A stretch of DNA of 64,000 nucleotides. It comes from Hyphomicrobiales bacterium. GTDB taxonomy: Bacteria > Pseudomonadota > Alphaproteobacteria > Rhizobiales > Rhizobiaceae. The stretch is from contig UBPA01000011.1 of the NCBI GenBank assembly GCA_900467185.1, positions 237,615 through 301,614 on the forward strand, in the 5' to 3' direction. The notes under the pieces were generated by a model. The model was not told the DNA's origin, ran no database searches, and saw nothing but the letters and a program-made list of their open reading frames with translations. The position numbers were made by a program, and so were the translations under genes. Of this stretch, positions 25,659 through 33,609 are shown piece after piece; positions within the stretch are counted from its first letter, which is position 1; each line of letters starts with the position of its first letter.

Positions 25659-26603
25659 TCACACGGAATGATGCGGATGCGTGATGCGGTCGTGCGGGCG
25701 CAGCAGGAAGCGGCGGGCGACATCGAGGTAGCCGTTGTAAACCAGACCGCCATTCGCCGCCACCAGCGCCTCCCGGTCGCGCCGATAGATGGCCGGCAGG
25801 CGATACCAGGGCAGGCCGGGCTTGCGGTGGTGCAGCACATGCAGGTTGTTGAACAGGAAGACCGGTCCGAAGATGCGGCTGTTCTCCACGATCGCGGTCC
25901 GCTCCGCCTCCGCCTCGGCAAAGCGGTGCTCGGCATAGGACCGCAGCCGCGTAATCGCCGCTCCGGGATAGACGAAGCCGAAGAAGTAGAGCCAGAACGG
26001 CATGCCGCAGATGGCGACGACCCAGGTGAGGACCAGCGCGACGCCCACCGCATGCAGCGCCCAGATGCGCCGGCGGCCGGCCTCGTTGCGCCAGACGAGA
26101 CGCGCCTCGCCGGCCAGAAAGCTTGCCAGCATCACCGCAGGCCCGATCGTCAGCCGCCCGAGCAGCGTCAGGTTCCACTGCGCCAGCCGCTTGCCCGCAC
26201 GCCCGAGGCTCAGCCACATGGCCTGCGTGAAATAGGAGGATTCGGGATCCTCCACCGGATCGGTCAGGAACTCGTCCCTGTGGTGGTCGAGATGGCTGTC
26301 CTTGTAGATCGGATAGGGCAGCCACAGCGACAGCGGCACGGAGCCGATCGCATCGTTGATGCGACGGCTTCGCGTCGGATGATGATGGATGACCTCATGC
26401 TGCAGCGAAGCGTGCCACGCGATCAGCAATCCGCCGATGACGACCACCAGCGGCAGCGGCAACACCGCCCACCACCACGTCACCGCCAGAAAGCCGCCGT
26501 GAATGCCGACAGCGAGAAGAACCGTCGGCCATTCCACCCGGAAGCCCGGGTCCGCTCGCGAAACGGGCGGTGGCGTGAAGCGGTGCGTGGCAGTCTCGGT
26601 CAT
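25659..26603 (-). CDS. membrane fatty acid desaturase-type di-iron enzyme
   Basis: 314 residues with three His boxes of the membrane desaturase/hydroxylase family: HEVIHHH (69-75), HLDHHRDE (104-111) and NNLHVLHHRKPG (~250). Four membrane helices flank the boxes (AVGIHGGFLAVTWWWAVLPL, LVVVIGGLLIAW, AGEARLVW region, VVAICGMPFWLYFFGF). The enzymes use O2 and electrons to desaturate or hydroxylate acyl or other hydrophobic substrates. It lies 29 bases behind metY and 30 bases ahead of the PhnD-like gene, so it belongs to a sulfur-linked transcript, where a lipid desaturase is unexpected; a sulfur-containing substrate is possible. Confidence 0.88.
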   Translation of the reverse strand: MTETATHRFTPPPVSRADPGFRVEWPTVLLAVGIHGGFLAVTWWWAVLPLPLVVVIGGLLIAWHASLQHEVIHHHPTRSRRINDAIGSVPLSLWLPYPIYKDSHLDHHRDEFLTDPVEDPESSYFTQAMWLSLGRAGKRLAQWNLTLLGRLTIGPAVMLASFLAGEARLVWRNEAGRRRIWALHAVGVALVLTWVVAICGMPFWLYFFGFVYPGAAITRLRSYAEHRFAEAEAERTAIVENSRIFGPVFLFNNLHVLHHRKPGLPWYRLPAIYRRDREALVAANGGLVYNGYLDVARRFLLRPHDRITHPHHSV

Positions 26604-26632
26604 CGATGTCCCCCTGTTCTTCGCGTGTATCG

Positions 26633-28006
26633 TCAGGCCGCGTCGATCGCCTGGCGCAGATCGGCGATGATGTCGTCGGGATGCTCGATGCCGATCGACA
26701 GCCTGACATAGCCAGGGGTCACGCCGGTCGCGCGCTGGTCCTCGACGCTCAGTTGCGAATGCGTCGTGGTCGAGGGATGGATGGCCAGCGACCGCGCATC
26801 GCCGATATTCGCAAGATGATAAAAGAGCGTCAGCGCATCGATGAACCGGCGCCCCGCCTCGCGGCCGCCCTTCAGCTCGAAGCCCACCAGTGCGCCGTAG
26901 CTTCCCGGAACAAAGTAGGCCTCGGCCCTTTCGCGTGCCTGACCGGTCTGGAACTTCGGGAAGATCACCGTCTCCACCTTGGGGTGGGAGAGGAGGAAAT
27001 CGGCCACCTTGATCGCATTGTCATTGTGCTGGCGCAGACGCAGCGGCAGCGTCTCCAGCCCCTGGATCAGGTTGAAGGCGTTCTGCGGGCTGATGGCGGC
27101 CCCGAGGTCCCGCAGCAGCACGGCACGTGCCCGCAGGATATAGGGGTGGAAACCGATCGCATCCGCCTTCTCGATCCAGGTCTTGCCCTGATAGCTCTGG
27201 TCGGGCTCGTTGAGGTTCGGGTGCCGCTCGGCCAGATCCCGCCAGGGAAAGGTACCACCGTCGATGATGGCGCCACCGATCGATGTGCCGTGGCCGCCGA
27301 TATATTTCGTCGTCGAGTAGACCACGATCGCCGCGCCATGCTCCAGCGGGCGGATGATCAGCGGCGCCGCCGTATTGTCCACGATCAGCGGAATGCCGAA
27401 GCGCCGCCCGACGGCCGCGACCTCCGCGATCGGGAACACCTCGAGCTTCGGATTGGGCAGGGATTCCCCGTAATAGGCCCGCGTCCGGTCGTCGGTCGCG
27501 CGTGCGAAGGCCTCAGGATCCGTCGCGTCCACGAAGCGGGTCTCGATGCCGAAGCTCTTCAGCGTCGCGGCAAACAGCGCCCAGGTGCCGCCGTAGAGGC
27601 CCGCGGCACTGACGATGTTGTCGCCGTGACGGGCGAGATTGAGGATGGAATAGGCGGAGGCCGCCTGGCCCGAGGCGACGGCCAGCGCCGCGGCACCGCC
27701 TTCGATTTCGGCCAGCCGCTGCTCGAAGGCATCCTGCGTGGGATTGGAGATGCGGGAATAGAGATGGCCGGCGGCCTCAAGCGCAAAGAGCTTGTCGGCC
27801 GTCTCGGTGCTGGAGATCTGAAACGACGAGGTCTGGTAGATCGGCACCGCCACGGCACCGGTCGCCGGATCGAACCGGAAGCTGCCGCCATGCAGCGCCA
27901 GCGTCTCGGGATGCCGGCTCCTGAAGGTCGGCGCGCCCGTCGGCACGCTCGGTGCCTGGCGTGCGCTCTGCTGTTCTGCGACGTCTGGTGGCTGATGGAT
28001 CGTCAT
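26633..28006 (-). CDS. metY: O-acetylhomoserine sulfhydrylase (aminocarboxypropyltransferase)
   Basis: 457 residues. Cys/Met metabolism PLP enzyme: ETLALHGGSFRFDPATGAVAVPIYQTSSF, LYSRISNPTQDAFEQRLAEIEGG, GLYGGTWALF, IVDNTAAPLIIRP and the PLP lysine K234 in STTKYIGGHGTSIGG. The length and GHGTSIGG motif indicate MetY rather than MetB/MetZ (about 380-400 residues). Reaction: O-acetylhomoserine plus sulfide to homocysteine and acetate. First gene of the leftward metY-desaturase-PhnD-like-reductase run; a TCTAY-N7 site lies 70 bases upstream. It would incorporate sulfide or sulfite-derived sulfur released by the monooxygenases. Confidence 0.93.
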   Translation of the reverse strand: MTIHQPPDVAEQQSARQAPSVPTGAPTFRSRHPETLALHGGSFRFDPATGAVAVPIYQTSSFQISSTETADKLFALEAAGHLYSRISNPTQDAFEQRLAEIEGGAAALAVASGQAASAYSILNLARHGDNIVSAAGLYGGTWALFAATLKSFGIETRFVDATDPEAFARATDDRTRAYYGESLPNPKLEVFPIAEVAAVGRRFGIPLIVDNTAAPLIIRPLEHGAAIVVYSTTKYIGGHGTSIGGAIIDGGTFPWRDLAERHPNLNEPDQSYQGKTWIEKADAIGFHPYILRARAVLLRDLGAAISPQNAFNLIQGLETLPLRLRQHNDNAIKVADFLLSHPKVETVIFPKFQTGQARERAEAYFVPGSYGALVGFELKGGREAGRRFIDALTLFYHLANIGDARSLAIHPSTTTHSQLSVEDQRATGVTPGYVRLSIGIEHPDDIIADLRQAIDAA

Positions 28007-28075
28007 GACGCTGTCTCCCGTGGAAGTCGGATGATCGGGTTGCCGATGCAGACAGCGTAGGGCCAGGCCTAAAAA

Positions 28076-28092
28076 TACACAGTTTTAATAGA
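28076..28092 (-). promoter_or_regulatory. TCTAT-N7-GTGTA site upstream of metY
   Basis: On the minus strand TAGTCTAT is followed by a 7-base A/T-rich spacer and GTGTA, 70 bases before the metY ATG. Same TAGTCTAY core as at ssuA and at 2432; the second arm is degenerate. Confidence 0.4.
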
Positions 28093-28305
28093 CTATTTTT
28101 TCGCGCATATGTGAAATCGCTTTCTCACGCGCGGCGTTCCCGCGAAACGCCATCGGCGAGACGGCGACCTACGGCGCGTCTGCGACAGCCGAACGGCCGA
28201 CTAAGGTGGATGCTTTGCGTAAGCGCTCGCATCGGCACAAACACATGCTCGCGAGGCCGTAAAAAAGAGCATGCAATATCTGTCATCGGCAGGCTCCACG
28301 CTTAG

Positions 28306-28322
28306 TCTACGGAGAAACTCAG
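28306..28322 (+). promoter_or_regulatory. TCTAC-N7-CTCAG site and overlapping dyad upstream of ssuA
   Basis: TTAGTCTAC, 7 bases, CTCAG, 51 bases before the ssuA ATG. The right part overlaps a separate perfect dyad GAAACT-C-AGTTTC (28314-28326). Confidence 0.4.
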
Positions 28323-28325
28323 TTT

Positions 28326-28344
28326 CCCGGGGTCGCCCCCCGGG
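28326..28344 (+). promoter_or_regulatory. GC hairpin in the ssuA leader
   Basis: CCCGGGG and CCCCGGG can pair with a 5-base loop, 29 bases before the ssuA start, followed by ATTTTC. It could act as a weak attenuator or as an mRNA 5' cap structure; function inferred. Confidence 0.35.
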
Positions 28345-28373
28345 ATTTTCGGACCCGCGACGGAGCACATTTC

Positions 28374-29327
28374 ATGCTGATCACCAGACGTTCCCTTACC
28401 GCCGCTTTGGCCGGCACGGCACTTCTTCCCCTCCTCGGCACCCTGCCCGCCCGCGCTGCCGACAAGGTGATCCGCGTCGGCTACCAGAAATACGGCACGC
28501 TGGTGCTGCTGAAGGGCAAGGGCATTCTGGAGGAGAAGCTGGAGACGATCGGCTACACGGTGGAATGGTCCGAATTCCCGGCAGGACCGCAGCTGCTGGA
28601 AGCGCTGAACGTCGGCGCCGTCGATTTCGGCTCGACCGGCGAAACGCCGCCGATCTTCGCGCAGGCCGCCGGCGCGCCGCTCGTCTATGTCGCCCACGAG
28701 CCGCCGGCGCCCCGCGGCGAGGCGATCCTCGTGCCCGCCGACAGCCCCATCAAGACGGTCGCCGACCTCAAGGGCAAGAACGTCGCGCTGAACAAGGGCT
28801 CGAACGTTCACTTCCTGCTGGTCAAGGCACTGGAAGAAGCGGGCCTTGCCTATACCGATATCAAGACCTCGTTCCTGCCGCCGGCCGACGCCCGCGCCGC
28901 CTTCGAACAGGGCGCGGTCGATGCCTGGGTGATCTGGGATCCCTTCCAGGCCGCCGCCGAAGCCGCCATCGGCGCCCGCACGCTGCGCAACGGCGAAAAC
29001 CTCGTGCCCAACCACCAGTTCTACCTGAGCACCAAAACCTTCGTGGACGCGCATGCCGAAGCGCTCGACGTCACGATCGCCGCCATCAGCGAGATCGACC
29101 AGTGGGCGAAGGCGAACGCCGCAGCCGCCGCGCAGGAGCTCGCCCCCATCGTCGGCATTCCCGGCGATATTCTCGCCGTCGCGCTCGAACGCCAGTCCTT
29201 CGGCGTCACGCCTCTCAGCGAAGCCGTCGTCGCGCAGCAGCAGGCGATCGCCGATACGTTCCACACGCTCGGCCTCATCCCCGCGCCGATCGTCATTGCC
29301 GACAACGTCCGCAAGGGTGGTGCCTGA
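28374..29327 (+). CDS. ssuA: aliphatic sulfonate ABC transporter substrate-binding protein
   Basis: 317 residues. A twin-arginine-like signal (TRRSLTA then a hydrophobic stretch, cut near PARA). Mature SsuA: KVIRVGYQKYGTLVLLKGKGILEEKL, EWSEFPAGPQLLEALNVGAVDFGSTGETPPIFAQAAG, AVDAWVIWDPFQAAAE. This is the strongest functional anchor for a sulfur-scavenging locus: periplasmic capture of alkanesulfonates. GGAGCAC precedes the ATG at 28374. Its stop overlaps the ssuC start (TGATG). The operon lacks ssuD and ssuE. Confidence 0.95.
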   Translation: MLITRRSLTAALAGTALLPLLGTLPARAADKVIRVGYQKYGTLVLLKGKGILEEKLETIGYTVEWSEFPAGPQLLEALNVGAVDFGSTGETPPIFAQAAGAPLVYVAHEPPAPRGEAILVPADSPIKTVADLKGKNVALNKGSNVHFLLVKALEEAGLAYTDIKTSFLPPADARAAFEQGAVDAWVIWDPFQAAAEAAIGARTLRNGENLVPNHQFYLSTKTFVDAHAEALDVTIAAISEIDQWAKANAAAAAQELAPIVGIPGDILAVALERQSFGVTPLSEAVVAQQQAIADTFHTLGLIPAPIVIADNVRKGGA

Positions 29328-30196
29328 TGGCGGAAGCCTCGCTTGCCGGCGCCCGAACCGAAGCCTCCGGCGCATCGCGGCGACAGCCGGTCTCCGGGCG
29401 GGCTCCCGGCCAGGGTGCCGCCCTCCGGCAGCGCCTTGCGCCCTGGGCACTGCCGATTGCGATCCTGATCCTCTGGGAGATCGCCTCGCGCAGCGGCCTC
29501 GTGACGGCCCGGCTCATTCCCGCGCCGACGTCGGTCGCCGCCGCCTTCTGGCGGCTGCTGCTCGATGGCTCGCTCCTCTACCACACGCTCGCCTCCACCC
29601 AGCGCGCGGTGATCGGCCTTGTCATCGGCGGCGGCATCGGCTTCGTGCTCGGCGTGGTCAACGGCCTGTGGCGGCCGGCCGAAACCTTTCTCGACAGCAC
29701 GATCCAGATGGTGCGCAACGTGCCGCATCTGGCGCTGATCCCGCTCGTCATCCTGTGGTTCGGCATCGGCGAGACGGCCAAGATCTTCCTCGTTTCCGTC
29801 GGCGTCTTCTTCCCGATCTACATGAACACCTTCTACGGGGTGCGCACCATCGACCCGCAGGTGGTGGAGATGGCCGAAGTCTACGGGCTCAACCGCCGCG
29901 CCATGATCCTGCGGATCATCCTGCCCGGCGCCCTGCCCTCCATTCTCGTCGGCCTGCGCTACGCGCTCGGCTTCATGTGGCTGACGCTGATCGTCGCGGA
30001 AACCATCTCGGCCACCAACGGCATCGGCTACATGACCATGAACGCCCGCGAGTTCCTGCAGACGGATGTCGTGCTGCTCGGCATCATCGTCTACGCCCTG
30101 CTCGGCAAGGTCGCCGATCTCGCCACGCGCGCCATCGAACGGCGCGTCCTCTCCTGGCATCCGGCCTATCAGGGCCAGGAAATGGGAACGCCATGA
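29327..30196 (+). CDS. ssuC: aliphatic sulfonate ABC transporter permease
   Basis: 289 residues. A ~40-residue hydrophilic lead, then six membrane helices of the BPD_transp_1 type, with WEIASRSGLVTARLIPAPTSVAAAFW, the coupling-helix region EMAEVYGLNRRAMILRIILPGALPSILVGLRYALG and a C-terminal LLGKVADLATRAIERR. Overlaps ssuA by one base and ssuB by four, so the three are translationally coupled. Partner of SsuA and SsuB in sulfonate uptake. Confidence 0.95.
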   Translation: MAEASLAGARTEASGASRRQPVSGRAPGQGAALRQRLAPWALPIAILILWEIASRSGLVTARLIPAPTSVAAAFWRLLLDGSLLYHTLASTQRAVIGLVIGGGIGFVLGVVNGLWRPAETFLDSTIQMVRNVPHLALIPLVILWFGIGETAKIFLVSVGVFFPIYMNTFYGVRTIDPQVVEMAEVYGLNRRAMILRIILPGALPSILVGLRYALGFMWLTLIVAETISATNGIGYMTMNAREFLQTDVVLLGIIVYALLGKVADLATRAIERRVLSWHPAYQGQEMGTP

Positions 30197-30969
30197 CCCT
30201 CGCACTGACATCGTCCCACATCGCGAAACCGCACGTGGCGAGAGAACCGAAACCCCCGGTCAACGGCCTGCCCTTGTCGCTGTCGAACGTGGAAAAACGC
30301 TTCGGCGCGCTCAGCGTCCTCCAGCACTTCTCGCTCGACGTGCCCGCCGGCCGGTTCCTCGCCGTCGTGGGGCGTTCGGGCGGCGGCAAGTCCACGCTGA
30401 TGCGCCTGATCGCCGGGCTGGACAAGCCGAGTTCCGGCACCGTCTCCATCGGCGGCGCGGCCGTGGACGGGCTGAACCCCGATGTACGCCTGCTCTTCCA
30501 GGAGGCCCGGCTGGTGCCGTGGCAGCGCGTGGGAGAAAATGTCGGCATTGCCCGCGGCCCCCGATGGCAGGAAACGGCCCGCGCGACGCTTCGGGATGTC
30601 GGTCTCGAGGACCGGGAAAATGACTGGCCGAGCGTGCTCTCCGGTGGGCAGAAGCAGCGCGTCGCGCTCGCCCGCGCCCTTGTCAGCCAGCCGCGCATTC
30701 TCCTGCTCGACGAGCCTTTCGGCGCGCTCGACGCGCTGACCCGCATCGAGATGCACCGCCTTCTCGAAACCCTGTGGACGGCCCGCGGCTTCACCACCGT
30801 GCTGATCACCCACGACGTCGCGGAAGCCGTGGCACTGGCCGACCGCGTCGTCGTGCTGCGCGAAGGCGCCGTCGCGCTGGACATCGACATCGACCTGGAA
30901 CGTCCCCGCCGCGAACTTGCCGATCCTCGCGCGGTGGATCTGCAACGCCGGATCCTGGAGGCGGTCTGA
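30193..30969 (+). CDS. ssuB: aliphatic sulfonate ABC transporter ATP-binding protein
   Basis: 258 residues. Walker A GRSGGGKST (60-68), Q-loop LLFQEARLVPWQ, signature LSGGQKQRVALARAL, Walker B ILLLDEPFGALDALT and the switch His in LITHDVAEAV. The LLFQEARLVPW Q-loop is typical of SsuB. The ATG at 30193 overlaps the ssuC stop (ATGA). Energises sulfonate import with SsuC. Confidence 0.95.
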   Translation: MTLALTSSHIAKPHVAREPKPPVNGLPLSLSNVEKRFGALSVLQHFSLDVPAGRFLAVVGRSGGGKSTLMRLIAGLDKPSSGTVSIGGAAVDGLNPDVRLLFQEARLVPWQRVGENVGIARGPRWQETARATLRDVGLEDRENDWPSVLSGGQKQRVALARALVSQPRILLLDEPFGALDALTRIEMHRLLETLWTARGFTTVLITHDVAEAVALADRVVVLREGAVALDIDIDLERPRRELADPRAVDLQRRILEAV

Positions 30970-31183
30970 CCTCTTTCCGGTGAGCCGGCATCCGCCGAAC
31001 TGGCACATTGCCGCCCGTCGCCGTCGTGACAGACGGCAATGCGGACATGGTGGCTGCACAAAGATCGAAGGGCCCTGCCAGACGTCAGGCAATCGCTCCG
31101 GAAAGCGCCCGCTCCCGAAACCTTATCCCGCCCCTGCGCGTTAACCCGTCATAAAAATCATAAGACCGCGCAGGGAGTGAGAC

Positions 31184-31291
31184 ATGACCGACCAGCAGAA
31201 AATGTCCTTTGACGCCAGCCTTCTGAAGATCGTCGTCGCCGCCGGTGCGGCGCTCATCACCGTAGCGGCTCCGGTGCTCTTCCTGGTCTGA
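31184..31291 (+). CDS. 35-residue single-pass membrane protein
   Basis: The reading frame gives a 13-residue polar start (MTDQQKMSFDASL), then LKIVVAAGAALITVAAP with VLFLV at the end: one membrane helix filling the C-terminal half. CAGGGAG sits 7 bases before the ATG, and an AT-rich ATAAAAATCATAAG tract just upstream could hold its promoter. No family recognised. It stands alone between ssuB and tRNA-Pro. Probably real because start, ribosome site and hydrophobicity agree, but the length leaves doubt. Confidence 0.55.
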   Translation: MTDQQKMSFDASLLKIVVAAGAALITVAAPVLFLV

Positions 31292-31375
31292 TCTATGATA
31301 GACGCCGCTTGGCGGCGGCGCACACATTCTGCGAATATGGAAGAGATATCGGCTTCGGGAAAGCCATTTTTCGGC

Positions 31376-31452
31376 TGGTCGGAGTGGCAGGATTTGAACC
31401 TGCGACCCCCACGTCCCGAACGTGGTGCGCTACCAGGCTGCGCTACACTCCG
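31376..31452 (-). tRNA. tRNA-Pro, anticodon CGG
   Basis: 77 nucleotides with the CCA end encoded. Acceptor stem CGGAGTG / CACTCCG, D-loop AGCGCAGCCTGGTAGCGC, anticodon loop TTCGGGA (anticodon CGG at 31416-31418 on the plus strand), T-loop GGTTCAAATCC. All four stems pair. Confidence 0.96.
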
Positions 31453-31467
31453 TGACCAGCGGCGTCT

Positions 31468-31495
31468 CTATAGAACAGCGGTTTTCATTCCACAA
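31468..31495 (-). promoter_or_regulatory. putative promoter of tRNA-Pro
   Basis: On the minus strand TTGTGG (31495-31490) and CTATAG (31473-31468) are separated by 16 bases, and the tRNA 5' end lies 15 bases further on. Reasonable sigma-70 match and spacing. Confidence 0.5.
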
Positions 31496-31742
31496 GCGGC
31501 AAATCATCCGTACGGTCGAGTTTTTGACAGGTTGATGTCGGAACGCCGGATGTGGCGACCGGACAGTAGAGATTTTCGGCAACGCTTGGAAATTATTGCG
31601 CATCGGCAGGTTCCCGACGATTTTCTTTGCGCGCGATTGGGGATAGAGGCGTGAACCGAACGGGCGGTGCGCCTTATGCCGGCACGGGGCTGGCGGCAGG
31701 CGGCAGGGCGTCCGGTTTCAGGATCTTCGAAGGGGACGATAC

Positions 31743-32156
31743 ATGACCTTGCGGGTTTTCGCCGCTGCCGGCCTTGCGCTGACGCTTGCCGGATGCACGA
31801 CCATTGCGCCAACGCAGCAGAACGCGGTCGAAGCCCGCTGGGCCGGACAGCCGGCCGGCGTCTTCTTCGCGCAGTTCGGCCCGCCGATCGCCGACGTGCA
31901 GAGCGGCGGCGATACGCTCTATTCGTGGAAGGGCGGCTATCGCAACCGCAAGGTTCCCGCGACCTATGCCAAAAAGGCGGACGGCTCGCGCGGCAAGCAG
32001 ACGGCACCGGCCCGCACCGAATATCTCAGCTGCTCGGTGCAGCTCACGGTCTCGTCGGACTACATCATCCAGTCGGTTCGCCTCGTCGGCGACCGCCGCC
32101 AGCCGGGCGGCCCGAGCTGGTGCGAGGAAGTGCTGGCCGGCGCCAAGGCGTCCTGA
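31743..32156 (+). CDS. small lipoprotein of unknown function
   Basis: 137 residues. Hydrophobic signal with lipobox LAGC (Cys18), so exported and lipid-anchored. The mature part has VEARWAGQPAGVFFAQFGPPIADVQSGGDTLYSWKGG, a pattern seen in small envelope lipoproteins, and two further Cys residues (LSCSVQL, PSWCEE) that could form a disulfide. GAAGGGGAC precedes the ATG. A strong terminator follows at once. Function unknown. Confidence 0.82.
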   Translation: MTLRVFAAAGLALTLAGCTTIAPTQQNAVEARWAGQPAGVFFAQFGPPIADVQSGGDTLYSWKGGYRNRKVPATYAKKADGSRGKQTAPARTEYLSCSVQLTVSSDYIIQSVRLVGDRRQPGGPSWCEEVLAGAKAS

Positions 32157-32184
32157 GCCGAACCACCAGACGGTACGAAGACAG

Positions 32185-32215
32185 AAACACCGGGGCGATC
32201 GACGCTCCGGTGTTT
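32185..32215. terminator. bidirectional terminator after the lipoprotein gene
   Basis: ACACCGGGGCG and CGCTCCGGTGT pair over 11 positions with one G-T wobble around the loop ATCGA, flanked by AAA and TTTTT. Serves the lipoprotein gene and the convergent MFS gene. Confidence 0.85.
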
Positions 32216-32243
32216 TTCGTTGCGGGTCGGTGCGAGGCGCGGA

Positions 32244-33455
32244 TCAGGCCTTCGGCCGGCCCTTACGCCCGTCCAGCACCACCAGCAGGATGACGCCCAC
32301 AAGGCCGATGAAGCCGCCGAGGATGGATGTGAAGCCGTAGTCGCCGAGCCGCGTGCCGACGGCGAAGACGACGGCGCTGATACCGGCGCTGAGAAACATA
32401 TTGACGGCGATCAGCGAGCTGCCGAGGCCGGGACGATCGGCGATGAGGTCCTGCAGATAGGTGATCGGCAGGCTGATGATGGCGGCCGCCGCGATGCCGC
32501 TAATGATCGTCTGGGCGTAGATATGCCAAGTCTGCGTCGCCATGCCCTGCAGCGCCATGTAGACGGCGTAGAGCGTGGCACCGATGACCAGCGAGCGCAG
32601 CGACGTGATCCGCCGCTCGGCCGCGCTCCAGAACAGGATGAAGACGATTTCCAGAAGCGCCACGATGCCGACGACGATGCCGATATCGCGCACCGTGCCG
32701 CCGGCCTTGCCGGTGATGATGAGAGAGCGCACCGCATCGTTGACGAACAGCATGGAGCAGATCAGCGCGATGGCGAGGAGCCGCAGCGCGACGCGCGGAG
32801 AGACGACCTCGCCGAGCGAGGCCAGCACCCGGTAGCGCGCGACATCGTCGCGGTCCCCGAGTGGCAGCGGCCGCGGCAGATAGAAGGCCGCGAGGATGAA
32901 GCAGACGCCGGCGGCCAGCGCCGCGATGAGATAGGCCGGCAGCATGGATTGCTGGCCCGCCAGCGCGATGCCGACGATGCCGGGCACCAGCACCCAGGAC
33001 AGCGAGATCGTGGCGCGCATCGTCGCGTTGACCGCGATGAGCTGCGACTGCGCCAGCCCGCCGGAGGCCGCTCGCACATTGGCGAAGATCAGCGAATTCA
33101 GCGCGCCGAAGACGGGCAGCAGGACGAGCTTGGCGATGACGAAGGCCGTGATGGTCGCGGAGAGATAGACGAGCGCGAAGCCCGAAATGCCGAACAGCGC
33201 GACATAGAGGATCGAGGTGCGATAATCGCCGAGCCGATCGGCGAAGATGCCCATGAGCACGCTTGCCGTGACGCTGACGGCGGCGGCCGCAAACATCAGG
33301 CTGGCATAGCCGCCGTCGGTCAAGCCGAGTTCGCGAATGCCGATGATCGACTGGTAGGGTTGGGTCGCCGCACCGGAAAACCCGAAAAAGAAGATGGCAA
33401 GCGCGCTGACGCGCAGCGACGGATCCCGCAGGGCGGTCGCGATCGAGAGGCTCAT
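32244..33455 (-). CDS. MFS sugar-efflux-type transporter (SetA/SetB-like)
   Basis: 403 residues with twelve helices. FFFGFSGAATQPYQSIIGIRELGLTDGGYASLMFAAAAVSV and GIFADRLGDYRTSILYVALFGISG resemble the sugar efflux transporter (Set) branch of the MFS; the FADRLGDYR loop is the 2/3-loop motif. Start 33455 follows a weak ribosome site but gives the usual N-terminus. It reads toward the lipoprotein gene, with a terminator between. It may export excess sugar or sugar analogues; the substrate is inferred only by family. Confidence 0.8.
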   Translation of the reverse strand: MSLSIATALRDPSLRVSALAIFFFGFSGAATQPYQSIIGIRELGLTDGGYASLMFAAAAVSVTASVLMGIFADRLGDYRTSILYVALFGISGFALVYLSATITAFVIAKLVLLPVFGALNSLIFANVRAASGGLAQSQLIAVNATMRATISLSWVLVPGIVGIALAGQQSMLPAYLIAALAAGVCFILAAFYLPRPLPLGDRDDVARYRVLASLGEVVSPRVALRLLAIALICSMLFVNDAVRSLIITGKAGGTVRDIGIVVGIVALLEIVFILFWSAAERRITSLRSLVIGATLYAVYMALQGMATQTWHIYAQTIISGIAAAAIISLPITYLQDLIADRPGLGSSLIAVNMFLSAGISAVVFAVGTRLGDYGFTSILGGFIGLVGVILLVVLDGRKGRPKA

Positions 33456-33609
33456 GGGAACACCAGGGCGCGAAACGGCCCAGCTGGAGAGACGGCACAT
33501 CGCCGGGAATGTGAGAATGCGAACGATCTTATACGCCCGCACCCCAAGTGCAACGGTGCGAGAGGCGCCGTTGCCTATTTTTCAGCGATGACGCCTTGCA
33601 AAGCTACGC

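Larger units (their letters stand above)
28007..28373. promoter_or_regulatory. 367-base divergent control region between metY and ssuA
   Basis: No gene is evident. It holds an AT-rich block near metY (28070-28105), a candidate operator for each side (28076-28092, 28306-28322), and a dyad plus GC hairpin in the ssu leader. No SAM-II-like pseudoknot sequence was recognised upstream of metY. Confidence 0.6.

Noticed and set aside
28007..28110. SAM-II riboswitch in front of metY
   Set aside because: Alphaproteobacterial met genes often carry one, but the conserved pseudoknot segments are not visible in this leader.
31376..31452. tRNA-Pro as attachment site of an integrated element
   Set aside because: No integrase, no direct repeat of the tRNA 3' end and no composition shift nearby.
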